DNA of 64,000 bases from Nymphaea colorata (Eukaryota > Streptophyta > Magnoliopsida > Nymphaeales > Nymphaeaceae): contig NC_045147.1 in NCBI RefSeq assembly GCF_008831285.2, positions 17,648,854 to 17,712,853 on the forward strand, written 5' to 3'. The notes beneath the pieces were generated by a model. That model was given only the letters and a program-made list of their open reading frames with translations, ran no database searches and had not been told where the DNA came from. This document shows positions 14,401-28,581 of the stretch, in pieces. The position numbers were made by a program, and so were the translations under genes. Position 1 is the first letter of the stretch, and each line of letters opens with the position of its first letter.

Positions 14401-17400
14401 GTGAAACTAAATTATTGAAACGCGTGGTGTTGGCCAAGCCACTGCATCAGGATTCTCCAGGGAATCTGTGCTTAGCTATCGTCTCGGCCGTATGCTGAAC
14501 ATCCATCCTGGCTTCAATGTGACGTATTTGAAGCCTGGTTCTTTGTATCACTTGCAAAATGATTCATCTCCACCACCGATTCTGAAAGAGGCTTAAGCAA
14601 CTCTCGTAATTGCATACCATTGTTACCTTGGTTTCTGTAGAAAATTACCTGAGCAATGTTCGGCAGGACACTGCCGGATCGGAAAATTTAGCAGACAGCA
14701 GATGGTGGATCTACGGAGCCAAGTCACATATTCACTGAGATCATAAAAGCGGGTCCTGATTTCAGACCTTTTTTTTTTTTTTTTTTTTTTTGAGTACACG
14801 AATAAATAGATGAACTTGGTGATCTTCCAACGGAGCAGTCTGCAGAGTTTAACTGTAGAACTACAGTGTTCTCCAGAAAAAAGGAAATTGATTCTCTTGG
14901 TCTTGGTTTCAAGTGTTCAGTTTTTTGCTTCACTATCTCTGATCAGTTATTTAACAGACTTGTGTCATGAATGATCTGCACGGTGGTTCCTTGGTGGGTA
15001 ATTAAATGATGCAAGCTTTTAGGGATGGTAAATGAGCAGGGCGAGCCAAACAGATTATTTATGAACTTGGGTCACGCTTGTGGTTAACCAGATTGAAATC
15101 CGAGTTTATAGCATGCATGGGGGGAAGAAGCCGAGTTTGAATTTGGCTTCTCCAGTGAAAACAAAAGGTTCTTCAATTCTAAAAGTTCTGAAAAATTGGT
15201 TCCATACCGGTTAGGTGAAACTTGAAGGTAAGATACTTACATTACTTCAAACTCTAGCTAGCTCTAAGAAATATGTGTTTCAACCATGGACTCTACTTGC
15301 AAGCCATAACATTTCAACTGATAGAATGTGTGATATAAAACATATATGATATGGAATGCATTTCTGCGACAGTTTCTGCATTACATTCCAAATCCCAGTC
15401 AGACACCTTTGGAAGTATGGTACAAATCAATTTTTTATTCAAATGATCAACCCTCCATGTGATAGTGAGATGTAGCTCAGTAGGTGGGTCACCTTACAAG
15501 GGCGGAGCTGAAATGTTGCTCATGCATTTGTACAAATACTGGTGGATGTAGTAATTCTATGGCTCAGCTGGATCCAAGAGGGCCGAGAAATGGTCCACAC
15601 CCTGCAAGCAATAAAAGAAGGGATGGAAAAGCAATTGCTTCTTATCTCTTTAATGATAGAAGCAAGCTACATGTTGGTGACATATTGGCTTTTTTAAATT
15701 TCGCAGAATTCTCACGTAGATTGATTCTCTAAACAAGAAAACACATATGACCGTCTGCCATTGTATCCAATTGTGGGGATGGATTGTCACATCTTGCCAA
15801 CGCCTTCTTTTGTCACATGTTACCATCAAAGCCAACTGCTATGTGTCTCTCCTTTCCCTCTTTTTTCCCTTCCTGTCAATAATTTAAACAGTTTAGCAGG
15901 TGCAGAGTCATACAGGTTTCCTCCAACCTTAAGTAGACTCAGTTTTGGCTTGCGTATTGAGAGACTAACGTCAAGATTGGACCAACATAGCAGCCACACA
16001 GCTGGTGCCATTATATCAACCCTCCTTCCTTTTTCTCATTTTTAACATGAGACTTCCCAGAATGTGAGACTCAGGTGCATTCCCGGCAGTGTAAAACCGC
16101 AAAGCTAGTACCTAACCCCGGTGCTATTCCTCATTGCTTTCAGAATGGCTTTCAGGAAATTAGATAAGAATTACTTCCCTTAAAAGTTTGAATTCTAAAA
16201 TATAGGATTTCCTCAGTTGAAACTACTGCACTGCAGCGGTAAGTGGAGACGTGAAAAACTTTTTCTTTGGAAAAATAGATGCCATACAGTATGCGAAATG
16301 GTCAATGGACGCAAACTCCGGGTTCCCGGGTATGATGTAAATGAAATTTATTACACATGAGTAATGCACATCTGTCAATAGGAGGAAGAAAACTAACACC
16401 CATCAAATTATTTTTCTAAACAGTCAAGCCGGCGATCGGAATGAAGCTTCATGCCTCTTTCTTTCTTCACGTTTACGTTTCTTTTTCTCCCTTTGTTAAA
16501 GGCGGAAGTGTAGAAGAGTTTTGACAGTCAAAGGCTTCTAGAAGTTGTCGGGTGTCTACAGTTTGTATTTAAAAGATTGAACCGGAGCGCCAGGCTGAGC
16601 TGCCCTGACGCTTGCAGGATTGAGAACTATTGCATCTGAGTGACACCAACGATTGCAGAATTTGCAGTTGAACGGGAACAAAACGACCACGCAGTTGCGT
16701 CCGGAATCCGTATGAGCAGTGATCATCATATTTGCCGTATGCTGCAATGAAAATGAGAGATAGAGGATAAAAAATGCATGAATTCTTCCTGAAGCATTGC
16801 AGCTAGAAATTGATGAAGGTGACAGACGAAGATACGTGCAGGGCAGGGCAGTCGGAAAAAAATAACAAACAAACAAAAGAATCGATGTAAGAAAAGTGCA
16901 CGGACGCGGATGCGCTTGCAAGTTCTCCAAATCTCATTAAAATTTTTCATACTAACACAAGCGTAAACGCATTTGCTGGTTAAACGATGAAGTCGAATGC
17001 AAATTGATAAATTGGATTGACTAAAACGTTTTATTTTTGGCGATCAAGTTTTTTTCATCATATGAGCCACTGATTTTCTGAAAAGATGTGGAAGGCTATT
17101 AAAAGAAGGTGGTGGTAGTGGTTCTCTCTCTCTCTCTCTCTCCGTCAAAAATGTCTGCTGAACCAGCTTGCGAGAGCAAGTTGAATTTCACTGTTCCTCT
17201 CAATTGCCTTCGTTTTTAATTACTAGGACTGGATTTTATGGGAATTACCGCGACATCTTGGTAAATATCTGGGTTTTTTTCCTTACGGCAGGCTACTCTC
17301 TGCAACAACCGTAATACCAAAAGCTTACCCAGCTTTGTAATTAGATTGTCGGGAGAGCATGCTCCGTTGCTTACCAAGCGAAAAATACGAAGATCCAAAA

Positions 17401-17990
17401 TTAAATGGGCCCAGGCCGACTGGGTTCCAAGAAACATAACTACTATAGGCGCGTGACAACCTCTGTTACGTAAGTATGGGTGCTTGTACGAAGTAAGATG
17501 TTGCAATTGTACACAGAAATTAGGGGAAGGAGCACGAATATGCAATGAAATATGTACACAAACTATTCGAACAAGGTATATTGCACTCTGTTGCCAATAC
17601 ATACTTTTTAGTCTAAGCATGAGACTGAATAACTTACGTGAAGGCGATTGATAAGAACAATATGTCATTGAAATTCACGATTTTCATACACATTGTTCAA
17701 CAAAACCATTTTCTTATGTCACGAAACATAATATGACTGTGTTCACTGTTTGACTATTGAATTTAAGAACATCTATAATCATACTATATTTTCTAAAATT
17801 AAAGCGTAATGTAATGTTCTTAGAACATGTGTTTCAAGAACATGTATTTCAAATTACAATTTTCTCTTACTAAAATGTCCTATAAGAAAAGCATTTAAAA
17901 GCCAACGTCCATTACCGGAGACTGCAAGCACCTCTGATCACTTTACTCAAATCAAGGTCATCCACTCTATTAGCCAGGACAGGAGAAGGA
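11401..17990. other. Intergenic region between the ORP and biotin-ligase genes, first part
   Basis: No gene could be supported. A GC-richer islet at about 13320-13760 contains several TTGAC (W-box-like) words but no credible protein. A (T)23 run lies at 14769-14791 and a (TC)n run at about 17124-17142. A 150-codon open frame on the minus strand (17668-17216) matches no family I recognise and is probably chance. Short open frames elsewhere lack family motifs and consistent splice signals. Confidence 0.6.
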
Positions 17991-18029
17991 AAACAGATGC
18001 CTTAATTGCTGACGGACAAGCGGAGATGC

Positions 18030-18560
18030 AAAAGAAATCTAGATCCGACTTTGTCCTTGGTAAATCAAGAGTTGGCACTTGAATTCAAGTTGGCAGAGTC
18101 CGAAACCATATTCTTGTGTGGACCTTGGATCACACGCGAAGGACTTGCAAGCAACCATGTTCAACATGGCCAAGGAGAAATGGAAGCCGAAACTAGATCC
18201 TGAACCCGTTCATTCTTTTCCTTTTCCGATGGTGTTTCGAGAGAGAAAGGCACGTATATGATGCTTAAGACAAGTTGGAGAATTCCCAAACCATATCTTC
18301 GTACGAGTCCTGGATCTCATGAGAAGATGGATTTCCATGTAACTATGTTCAACAGGCCAAGAAACAATGAAGCTCGAAACTGAAGCAAAGACTCCCTTCT
18401 AAGAAACTGACGGTGGAGGGAGGAGAAACACCAAGTGAAGCAAAGTATTCCCTTATTAGAAGACCATGTACATGCTAGAATTGGAGCCACAACCCGTTTA
18501 TTCTTTTCTTTAGTGGTGTCTTTTTAGAGAGAGAGAAAGAGAGAGGGCATGTATTTGAAG
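18030..18560. repeat. Diverged tandem duplication upstream of 18.6 kb
   Basis: A segment of about 190 bp is imperfectly repeated. AAGTTGGCAGAGTCCGAAAC near 18090 matches AAGTTGGAGAATTCCCAAAC near 18272. Both are followed by related stretches containing CATGTTCAACATGGCCAAG and TATGTTCAACAGGCCAAG. A second pair, CCCGTTCATTCTTTTC near 18208 and CCCGTTTATTCTTTTC near 18493, extends the relation. No gene is recognised in it. Confidence 0.5.
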
Positions 18561-19048
18561 CTGGAAACCCCGGTTATTGGTTCAATGTTTTCCTTCCCTT
18601 AAACCGGTTTCCGCCAAAATCACATCCATGAAAATAACACAAGGCTAGGAAGATATCATGGTTCTAACAGCATCGCTTGTTCTTGGAGTTCCATTCGAAT
18701 GCCTATTGTCAGCATCAACCGAAAGATGGATTGTAGGTGCCAATAGGCCCAATACCAGATGCTTGTTCTGCCATCACAAAAAGATGAATTAGAAGACAAT
18801 AAATTGAATAATGGCGTGATACCTCCGGATGCTAAGTACGGGGGCCCATTGGCGGCAGGAGTTGACATCATCACCAAATCGGTGATTCCTGACAGTGGCG
18901 GAAATAGTTTTTAATCCATTGTTGAGATTGGAAATCCCATAGACATTGATACGGTAGAGGTGAAAATAACGATCCTTGACTAGGACATATAACCAACGAA
19001 TTTGGTAACAAGACACCAAAGAGTTGCTAAAGAAGCGGACAAAAGGAC

Positions 19049-19054
19049 TTTATT
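19049..19054 (-). terminator. Candidate polyadenylation signal of the biotin-ligase gene
   Basis: AATAAA on the minus strand, about 200 nt downstream of the TGA stop at 19258-19260. It is the only canonical hexamer I noticed close behind the stop. The actual cleavage site is unknown, and plants often use weaker variants. Confidence 0.35.
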
Positions 19055-19257
19055 GAAGAGACTTACACTGGAGTCATAATCAACAATCATATCGATTAGC
19101 TTTAATTCCTGCTTGTTATCATCAGATAAACAGCTGCTCCACATAAAGTTTCGCGCTAAAGTTCAGCATTGCTAAGTAGGAAAGTAAAACAGTGCCCAAG
19201 AAGCAACAGCTGCTAAACTGATGCACAATAACAAGGAACTAAAAGAGAACAGCAGCA

Positions 19258-22200
19258 TCAAGACTCCATCTTCTTCTTGATTAGCCCCTTGAAGAAATCA
19301 AAGCTATACAAAACACAAACATTAAGTTAATCTTCAGTTAAGTCGCTAAATTGTTCTCTACAACAGCTGATAAATGGGAAGTGTTAGTCTAGAAAGAGGA
19401 AAGGAAGAAGACTAGTGTACCATGTCACACAGGTGCAAGGTGTGGTATTTTTCATAAAAACAATAAATTGTCCACAATCAATAAAATTTGCAATTAACAA
19501 ATAACAAGCTATAATTTTATCAATGATTCAAAGAAAAAGAAAGCAATTCGTTCATTGCCGCACCCAAGCAGCACTGGCACCAGAGTGGTGTCAACTTGGG
19601 CGCAGGCAATTTTTCAAGACCATGTTACTTATCTAGCGAATCATCAAATATGTGTAGACGCTATGTGGACCATTCATTAAAGCACTTAATATGACCAATC
19701 ACCAGAATATTTAAGAGGTGAAATAACAAAGAATTACATAAAAAACAAATTAGTTCTCATAACATTTTATTATGCAATTATCAATAATGGAGCAGCCTAA
19801 GAGCAGGATCTGCTCAAGGACACTGAAGTTCAACCATGAAATCCCAAGATATTTCTTGCTAATGTTGGTATTCAAGTTATCACAAACATAATAAGGCAAA
19901 CTTTCACCAGTTCGCATTTCATACACAAAAGCAGATAGACATACATATGAACATGCACATATACATACATCATCAACAAACACAGACACTCTCTCTATCT
20001 CACTCTCTTTGTTTATCTATCTTTAAGGAGCTCGAATTTGCATACATGGAAATACCATTTCTACCTGTTCCCATCAGGATGAAGTTCATATTTCTTGTTA
20101 TCATCATCAATGGCCAAAAGGTAACCAGAAGAAGTCAAACCCTGAAATGATGCATGTAATTAGAAAAGTCGAAAATAGGCAAAAAACATATAAGTTTAGC
20201 CAGTTTTTGAAAACATGCTTCTGACCTGAATGGCAACCACACTATTTTCTGGACTTGGGTTGCCATGCTTTTCCTCTATGACAACTTTCTGCCCACTGCA
20301 AAGTTCAAACATGGTACAAAGAGTAAGCAAATTATGTTATCTGAACGGTGTAAAATTTAATAAGCTAACAGCTAGGCTAGTCTTCCATAGCTTCAAAAGT
20401 GTGAGGAAAGGTAAATGAGATAATATCGCGTGTCTTTTATTGAGGTTGAAGTGTATTCCTTTTTTGTCTTTCTGTACATTTTTGAGAAGTGAATTATTCA
20501 TTATTCAGTGTATTTTCATAATGGTTTCTTCCTTTGCATGGACAAATCTTTTTCATCATTTCTGACTAGCAAAAAGGTAACGAATTTTAGCCATTGCAAA
20601 AAATCAATGTCTACAAATTGGCATTCTTTAGAACAAGACAGGGGCAAGCTTTTGGAAGGCATACATTCCTTTATATCTGATACCCTGGCAAAGTCTCATG
20701 ATATTGTCTCCTCCATCTCATCAAGCCTCTTCTCTGAACCCAATCTATCTCATTTTCCTGTATATGTTCTATTGTGTCTAGAAAAGCCGTTATGATCAAG
20801 GAACCGGCAAGTATTTTCATCACTAGAAAAAACAATTTAAAAGAAGAAACAGCCAAGCTGAAGGCATGTATAATCTTATTGATAAATAAGATTGATAATA
20901 TTACAGTCTAAAGGCAAGGAACAGTCAATTGCCCAAATGGCTGAATTGGGCGTTGCAAATTCTTGACATGAACAGACTCTTTGAGTTAAAAAAATTCTAC
21001 GTGAAGCAAACAAGTATGAATTCAGTGACAAAAAATAAAAATACAAATATAACATGAATAAGGCTTCTTGCAACTAGAAAAATGCATTAAGCATGCCAGG
21101 GCCATTTCCTGAAAGTACACAATATCAGCAGGAGCTTCAGAAAAGGATTGGTAGAAGGAATCTCTGGATCTGAATCAGAGAGACTCGAAGGGTAATTTTA
21201 GGTGTTCCAAGACGGCAGCTGAATTTCAAGTTTCCAAGTTCAAAAGAACATATAAACGAAGTTTTGCAAGAGTCAATCCCAACAACAAACATAACATGTG
21301 AACAATGAAATTCTACAAAAATAGGAGAATCATAACCTAAATAAGGAAAGAAGAATGGAAAAAGTATTAGTAGTATGCCTAGCCATAGAAAACCCTTCTT
21401 AAAAAAAAAAACAATAAAAACATTAAAAACAATGAGAACAAAAAAGCTTGTCTTTTTCTTGTTTTTCTGAGAAAAACTCCAAAATGAATCTTTCGTGTTT
21501 TTACCGTGTTAGCTTCTTATTATTTTTGCCTTAAAGTTAAAACTTAAATTATTTATCTTCATTTCTATCATTACTAAAACATAATTTTTATCATTTTATC
21601 AAGCTATTTTTTATGTTTTGTTGTTAATTTTTCATTTATTTAAATTTTTCTTAACTTTTATGTTTTTTTCTTTTCTAAAAAAAATGCTAAATTTTTCCTG
21701 AGATTTTCAGCTATGTCAAAAAGTAACAAAAAAAAAACCTTGACATATAGTACCTATTCTCATCAGGAATATGAAACAATTTTGGGTTCTTCATTTCATT
21801 GCCATCTATTGATCCTACATTTTAGTTGTCTCCTGAGCCCTTTCTTAATTTCAACTTGGCAATGGCTTGACAGCAGTTTCATTTTTTTTTTCTTAGTTTA
21901 CCTTTCAAACTTAGACATTATCTAAATTCACCAGGAATATGAAAATGATTTTAGGTTCACTTCTTTACAACCATAACTTGTAAGCAAGTTGACTTTACGA
22001 AGGTTCACAGATGCATACAATTGCAGCATGCACTATGTATATGTAGCCAATCTTTGCATGTACAATTGCTTGTACATAACTACATATTCAATCATGTGTA
22101 GCTAACTGGTAGTAGAAAAGAAACCAAACCATAAAGGAACTAATATTTCACAACTGAAACATTACTATGTGGCTGCCACATGTCAATGTGTTATTGATTG

Positions 22201-25200
22201 TTTTCACATACTGAATTTTCTGGTGCCTAGACAAGCAAGACAGGAATACAGAATTCAGACATGTTTCAGATTTAAGTGGAAAGCATAAACCAAGGCTCAA
22301 AAACAAATACCTGTGCATCCAATATTTGTAGTACAAACTTTCAAGGGCTTGGAATCCTGCAGAAACATACGAAGACAAGCTCATCAGTGTCAATCACTGT
22401 ACCAAAAAGAAGCTCAAAGCAAAGGAATACATTATTGGCAAGCATGTGTATGTTTGACAGAGCTTGTTCTTATAAAATCCAGCTCAGAATTGGTGTCTGA
22501 CCACTTGCATTAGTTGCAGTATGCTTGCAACATCATGCATTTACAAGATGGAAGTTTGTCATTTCAAAAAAAAAAAACACAAGCAGCAGTTGTAACACAG
22601 GTAAACATGGTGTAGACTATAAATTTGTATGCAGCCACAGCTATGGCACTCATCTGAAGTGTAGAAATGCGTCTAGACATGAAATCACTAGGCATAACAA
22701 ACTCATACTGTTTCTTCCATCATCCAATGCAGTGTGGTGCAATCCATAAAAAAAGGCTCTGCCAGAATGAAGCAATGTTTATGAGGGTAAATTTCTTTAC
22801 GTTGTGACTGGACATATATCCAAAACTACAGAGGAAATAAATTCAAGATTGCTCTCAATAGAAATGAATGAAAATATTCCACAACGCTTAATAGATAAGT
22901 GGTGTTATTTCTCCCTTTTCATCTTTTCTTTCTTCACTGCTACAATAAATATTACAGTGCCTTGTACTTCATTCATGATGAGGTTACAAGATCAGCATGC
23001 ACTAGTCAATTAACTATGTGCTAGGAATAATTATTTTGATATTCAGCTAATTCATCTTGATATTACAAATGCTTCTGCACATATTTGAAGCCATATGCAA
23101 ATAAATGTTCCAGCAATTAACTTCATGATTAGCAATATATGATCATCATACAAAAAGTAAACATGCCAGACTAGGATCTGCACATGTGCGAGGGCTTTAA
23201 ATCAACAATAAGAGAAAAAACGATCACCTTGATTAATAAAAGCTTCATACAGAGATTCAAATCTTGAGAAGAAGGATGCAAGAATTTCTTCCCTTGTTAG
23301 ACGTAGGGAGCCAGATGTTAACTTCTGTAATGCTGTATTTAAGCAAGTTGTTGGCATATCATTATTCAAGTTCAACCCGATGCCTGCAGATGATCACCCT
23401 TTCAGAGGATATAATAAAGGAAGTAAAAAGGTAACCCAAGGAACCTGAGATAAAGTAGAACACGATGTGAATAACTCGAACCAACACAAAAAGGATCAGC
23501 TGTTAAAACCACAGATCACAGATGTAGATCTCCTATTATGGCAAAATACCAATGAGGCAAACGTTAACACATTTTGAAAATAATATTTTACCAGAAACAT
23601 TTATGTAAAATTTAAAATCTCAAAATACAAATAAACTACACACAACATGAGATATCATGTTGGCACTGCACAAATGTTGGAAACAAGCATGATGTTTTCA
23701 GAATAGACATTCTGAAAATATCACATCTATGAAGTTGGCTGTCACAATTGCAAAAGCAAATTTCCTATTTAGGGAAGACACATAAAAAGATTCTCTTTTA
23801 CCAGCACTAACATTGAACTTCTTTGATCTATATGCTGATGTGCATAGGACCCCTCCAACCTTAAGCCCATCAAGATAAAGGTCATTAGGCCATTTTATTT
23901 TCACATCAAGGCACGGCAGACCCTGCAAAATTGCATGATCAATGTCAAGCACAAACCATACACAGGACATTTGTTTGATTAGAGAATAAAACAAAAAACA
24001 AAATTGCAAGTGCAAACATATAATTCAAGGTCATGCAATGTTTTAAAGGAATAGAATGCCATTGAAATGAATGCTGGAAAGTTGAAGTCCAATGACAGTA
24101 GCGATGTAACGAGTTTTAAGATTTTTAATTCAAAATCACTGAAATTTATCACAAGCTGCTACAACCGGATGAGTCAGGAAAGCAACAATATTGAAAGTTT
24201 TCTGTCCTCGCATGTGCGTATGCTGCTATTTCACACAGAAGGTTTTGTCTAATGTATATCCTGCAGCAACATCTACATCTAATAGAGTACTCAGATGGCA
24301 TGTATGTTCCCTCTGATGTCCAAAATCTCAACCTTCATCTAGGTGTAACCTTTTTTTTACAAATCTAACTATAATAAATAGATTGTACATGCCAAAAAAT
24401 AAAATAAAAAAGGAAACCACATATACATATTTTCTGATGTCTATTTTGAACTCTACAAGCAACAAAAATTCAGAATGTCAAATTGAATGCTTACAAAATG
24501 TTGTCTACACACCAATAAATTACATATAGTATGTTGGTCACAAATACAGTTCTCGGATTTCAATGAGGTTTTCCTTAGGTAGTAACTCAAAAGTTTGTTT
24601 TTCTCAGGAAAATCTTGGAAATTCAAGAAATAAAAAACATACAACAACAAATAAAAAACATGAAATTATGAATTTTCTACTGATTTTCTTACAAAAAATT
24701 GATAAAAAATAAAAAATAGTTATTAAAATATTAAGGGAAAAAAATAAAATACTGCAAGCAATAGTCCGATATTTTTAACTCCAAACTATAAGGTGATATT
24801 TTCAAATATTTGCAACAATTTTCATTTTTACTAATTTCTCTTTTTCAGGTGATATTATCAACATATTTTGAAATGTTACCTATATTTGTGACTATGGTTG
24901 ATTCCCTTATTCTAGGATATGTGGATTGCGTCTGTATGGTTAGATTTGCAAAAAAAAACTCATAAAGTGCAGGGCCTGGAGGCTGTTAATTTGAGACATC
25001 TTTGGTAGCTGACACTATACGAATGCACACTCATATACACAGAAAGGAGTATGTGGACTAGGAAATATTAGGAGTTTGAGCACTACAGTGAGCCATTTGA
25101 TTTAGATTGAATAAGTTGTCACATCTAACACATGAAACAACTTTCAGTGTCAATTGATATCCACCTTCTAAGAAGTAGCCTTACCCATGAAAATTTCCAG

Positions 25201-28200
25201 ACTGTCCCATTATATTCATTGAACAGCTAGAAGTCCATAGACCTCATACTTATTAGTTCATATGCATACACACACAAACTACATTTACAGCACCATCACA
25301 AATACTGTTTTGGGCTATGTCACATAGGTACGGGTATGGGTGCTGGCACGGGTACGAGAAAGCGGGAAAGGGTATGGCGTTTTCGCCAATCTTGGTACAA
25401 CGGTACAGCGATAATACTACATTTTTAATTCTAAAAAACAAATTGAAATCATCACATCATTAAGACAATGTTCCTTTCATAGTTCCTACATATAATCTCA
25501 CAAAAAAACATAAACAAACCAAAACAATGTTTTTTTGGGGTTTGGATCGGTTCCGACCCAAAACCGATCCAAACATACCTGGTCCCGGTACGGGCACGCC
25601 GGTACGGGTATGTGGGCTTCCCCAACTACTATTGTGACTTAGGTTTTGGGGTTTTTATTGGCAAGATTTGTCTAGGGTGTTAAATCAACTTCAATGTGAA
25701 TTTTTTTTTTTTTGAAAAATCTCAAGAATACAAAAAAATTATAGAAAAGTAAAAAATATGAAAAAAATAGGTTCTAATTTTCGTACATCATCATCATTCA
25801 AAATCCAAAAATAGTTATTAAAATATTAAAAGAAACATCAAACAAAAAAATTTAAAATAACTTTCCAGAAAAAACAAATGAAAAACAAAAACATGAAAAT
25901 GTCATTTTGGGACCTTCAAAATATCACAATTTTCTTGTTTTTCTTTGTTGGCCAAAAAATGGCTATACTATAATGATATCATTGTCACACGCACCAAGTA
26001 TTTTAAGATTTTGAAAATTAATAGCTCCATTGTACAAAGTGATTTAAAAAATCATATTTTTATGTGCAAGAATTGTGACGATACCGCCAAGAAAATTATG
26101 CTAAATGCATTTATTGAGCCTGATTTGAAAATTCAAGGTACACTTAGTATAGATGGGATCGGATATCTGCAATGCCTTATGATCTCAATGCAAAATTTTT
26201 GAATGGCCAGTGGTGTCTACTCCAAATGATGAACCCTATCATCTTACAGGTTTCCCGTTTCATTTACAGAAGAGTATTTTCGTCATAATAAGGTTACACA
26301 TTTTTGAGAAATGAGGTTGTAGGTTCAAATCCATCCTTAGCTGCTCCTTAATGTTCACAAGGTTTTCATGATAAACACATGCTTTCTCCAACACAAACTT
26401 GACCTAGAGCACAATTCATCTCAGGCATCCAACTTAAACACCTAGTGATTAAGTGATAATTGAGCTTCATTTGACCCCAAGTCCTTTAATACTTGTGTTA
26501 GAAGAACCCTTTAATACTTATGTTAAAAACCAACTTGGTCTCCAACTGCCTTATAGAGAATAAATCTCAGCTAGAGAATACAAACCACCGCAAAATCAGT
26601 TAGGCCCAGCTACAGTATTATCAATAGCTCTTTTAAACCAGCTTTGCTACGAGCCATGTCCTTGACATTGCATAAGAGAGCCTTATTATAAAAGTTATTC
26701 TCAAAGAAAAAGTATACTACATTTTTTCATCGAAACAATACCACACGATTTAAGCTGCTTATCCATGAAATTTGGCTGTCCATAGTGGTGAACCCAAAAC
26801 CAAAAAGTGTCAATTCAATCTGTATTTTCAATTAAATATGAGCAGATTCATTTACCTTTGCTTCACATGCAACCCTTATTGCCTCAACTATTGCAAGAGA
26901 TACAACATATTGCAGAAGAGGTAGAATGTGCCCATTGTCCATTTCCAATGTAAATGAGAACAACAGGCAACCATGTGGTGATTCCCATACATTTTTAGAA
27001 CGCCCTAAGGTTGTCATGGTCAAAACAAGAGAATTAGAAACTCAAGGTGACATGGAGACATGCTCTATTTAGTTCAATAGACACCAACCTCTTCCTTTAA
27101 ACTGGATATCCGTGATGCAAACAGTTCCTAAAGGAAGCTCACAAAAATTCCTGCTTGTTTCCAAATTTTCAGTGGCAAGAAGAAATCAGAACGGGAAATA
27201 ACCAAACTAATTGAGAACGCAAGTCTAATAGAGTGCAAGCTCTCTTTAACATGACAAAATAATAAAAGCACACACAAAACGAAAAGACAAGGAGACGACA
27301 AATTTGCAATACCCACTGCGAAACAAGATCATGAGTTGAAGGCAGCCGTGGAGACCACATCAGAAATCTACCAAAGACGCAAGTTGAAAGATTATTCATG
27401 TATAAGTTAGTCTGAAATGTCTGTAAGCCACATGGATTTTGTAGCTCAGAGTGAACAAGTATCTGGATTTCTTCTTCGCCCTCAGCAAGCTTCAAGCTTT
27501 TCTTGTGCTTTAGGGAGAAGGCAAACTCATTATCAGAAGAAGACTTTCCAGTTATGACGATAAGATATGAATTTTTTGAGCCTGAAATGTAAAGAATACA
27601 TGAGCAATTAGCACATGCCTTTGGTTTCAATTAATGAGAATGCAAGTACCAAATTACGTTATCTCCTAACGTGCCCTCTTGCAACCCCATAAACCTCTAT
27701 ACTGGACAAAACCTTCATAGTGATGAAGGCACAAAATTGGAAATGATCGATGCTCAACACCACTAAACAAACACGAACGGAAAACATCCTATCTCCAAAG
27801 GACAAATGTGGAGAAAAATTGATGTATTACATTGACCGAGAAAATAAATACCCAGCTACATGTTTGTATTGACTAATTTAATGCCCAATCCCATTGAAAT
27901 TTTTTCCAAGCCACGGAAAATATTTCCCAAGCTTTCAATTTCCCAAAACCCTAGTTGACTAAATTTTAGCATTCCGCAAACATGTAAAAGCCAAATAGAG
28001 TTGATAAACCTGATTCAACGAAAGCAAACGTCGTGCCAACTGAAACACTCCAAATCCGCTCCATGAGCTCAAAAGACGAGCAACACATTGTGCAAAACCC
28101 TAGACACAAACTTTGAAGCAGTTTACCAAAACATAAAGAGCGAACACATTAAATTTAATTCCAGACACAAATTTTTGAAGCAGTTTACCCAAACATAAAG

Positions 28201-28581
28201 AGCGATCTCATTAAATTTGATTCCAGCACAGGTTCGATCAGCAGAAACGAGAGAAAAGAAGGCGATTCATCGGTCTAGCACACTCATTAACAGCAAAGAC
28301 GCGGCCAAGACGAGTCGTTGCTTTGAACAACACGAACTAGATCCAGCAAACGCAAACACGGCTATGGCGAGACGCGCACCTGTAGGGGCGGCATCGGGGC
28401 CACTTCCCGTGTCGTCCCTATGAGCCATTTCTCGCAGGAATGGAGGTAAGGAAGCGGCACAGCGAGGTCTCTGGTTGGAGGGAGGCGACCGCAGATTCGG
28501 GCGAACGGGAAAAGGTTGCGGACGGAGAAGGAGGAGACGGTACGCGGGGGAAAACCTGGAGCCGTTGAAGACCAACCGCAT
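19258..28581 (-). CDS. HCS1: Biotin-protein ligase / holocarboxylase synthetase (HCS1-like)
   Basis: Predicted to activate biotin with ATP and attach it to the lysine of biotin carboxylases such as acetyl-CoA carboxylase and methylcrotonyl-CoA carboxylase. Ten exons, minus strand: 28581-28380, 27581-27317, 27150-27089, 27004-26856, 23922-23802, 23383-23228, 22356-22311, 20295-20226, 20141-20065, 19303-19258. All introns are GT-AG and the phases close to a 397-residue protein. The BPL/LPL catalytic domain shows GRGRSKNVWESPHG (175-188), the biotinyl-AMP loop, and KWPND (236-240). RSKKFNVSAGIGLNLNN and a C-terminal GLTSSGYLLAI..YELHPDGNSFDFFKG segment follow, as in plant HCS1. Residues 1-51 are rich in Arg, Ser and Pro with almost no acidic residues, which suits a transit peptide. 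Met52 lies in a better initiation context (GAAATGG) and could start a cytosolic form. Dual targeting is known for Arabidopsis HCS1 and is only inferred here. Confidence 0.95.
25314..25643. mobile_element. Short non-autonomous repeat with GGGTACGG-type ends, in biotin-ligase intron 4
   Basis: The left end reads GCTATGTCACATAGGTACGG with further GGGTATGGGTGC words. The right part has GGTACGGGCACGCCGGTACG and ends near GTGACTTAGG. The centre is AT-rich. Length and end words resemble the element at 59463-59803, suggesting one family. Exact borders and target-site duplications could not be fixed. Confidence 0.45.
28102..28224. repeat. Tandem duplication of about 61 bp in biotin-ligase intron 1
   Basis: Two adjacent units, 28102-28162 and 28163-28224, both begin AGACACAAA and contain GAAGCAGTTTACC and ACATAAAGAGCGA. 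They differ at only a few positions, so the duplication is fairly recent. It lies about 155 bp downstream of the exon 1 donor. Confidence 0.85.

Noticed and set aside
15470-15590. tRNA-like words (GATGTAGCTCAGTAGGTGGG)
   Set aside because: No B box at the right distance, and the arms do not pair into a cloverleaf.
17216-17668. 150-codon minus-strand open frame
   Set aside because: No domain, no splice context and no family resemblance; open frames of this length occur by chance in a window of this size.
18728-18908. Plus-strand open frame after AATAG, reading AQYQMLVLPSQKDELEDN and ending VIPDSGGNSF
   Set aside because: It looks protein-like and follows an AG, but I recognise no family, no upstream exon was found, and it lies beside diverged repeats. 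Support is too weak to call an exon.
26310-26330. GGTTCAAATCC, a match to the RNA polymerase III B box
   Set aside because: There is no A box or cloverleaf upstream. At most it is a remnant of a tRNA-derived SINE, for which no borders could be found.
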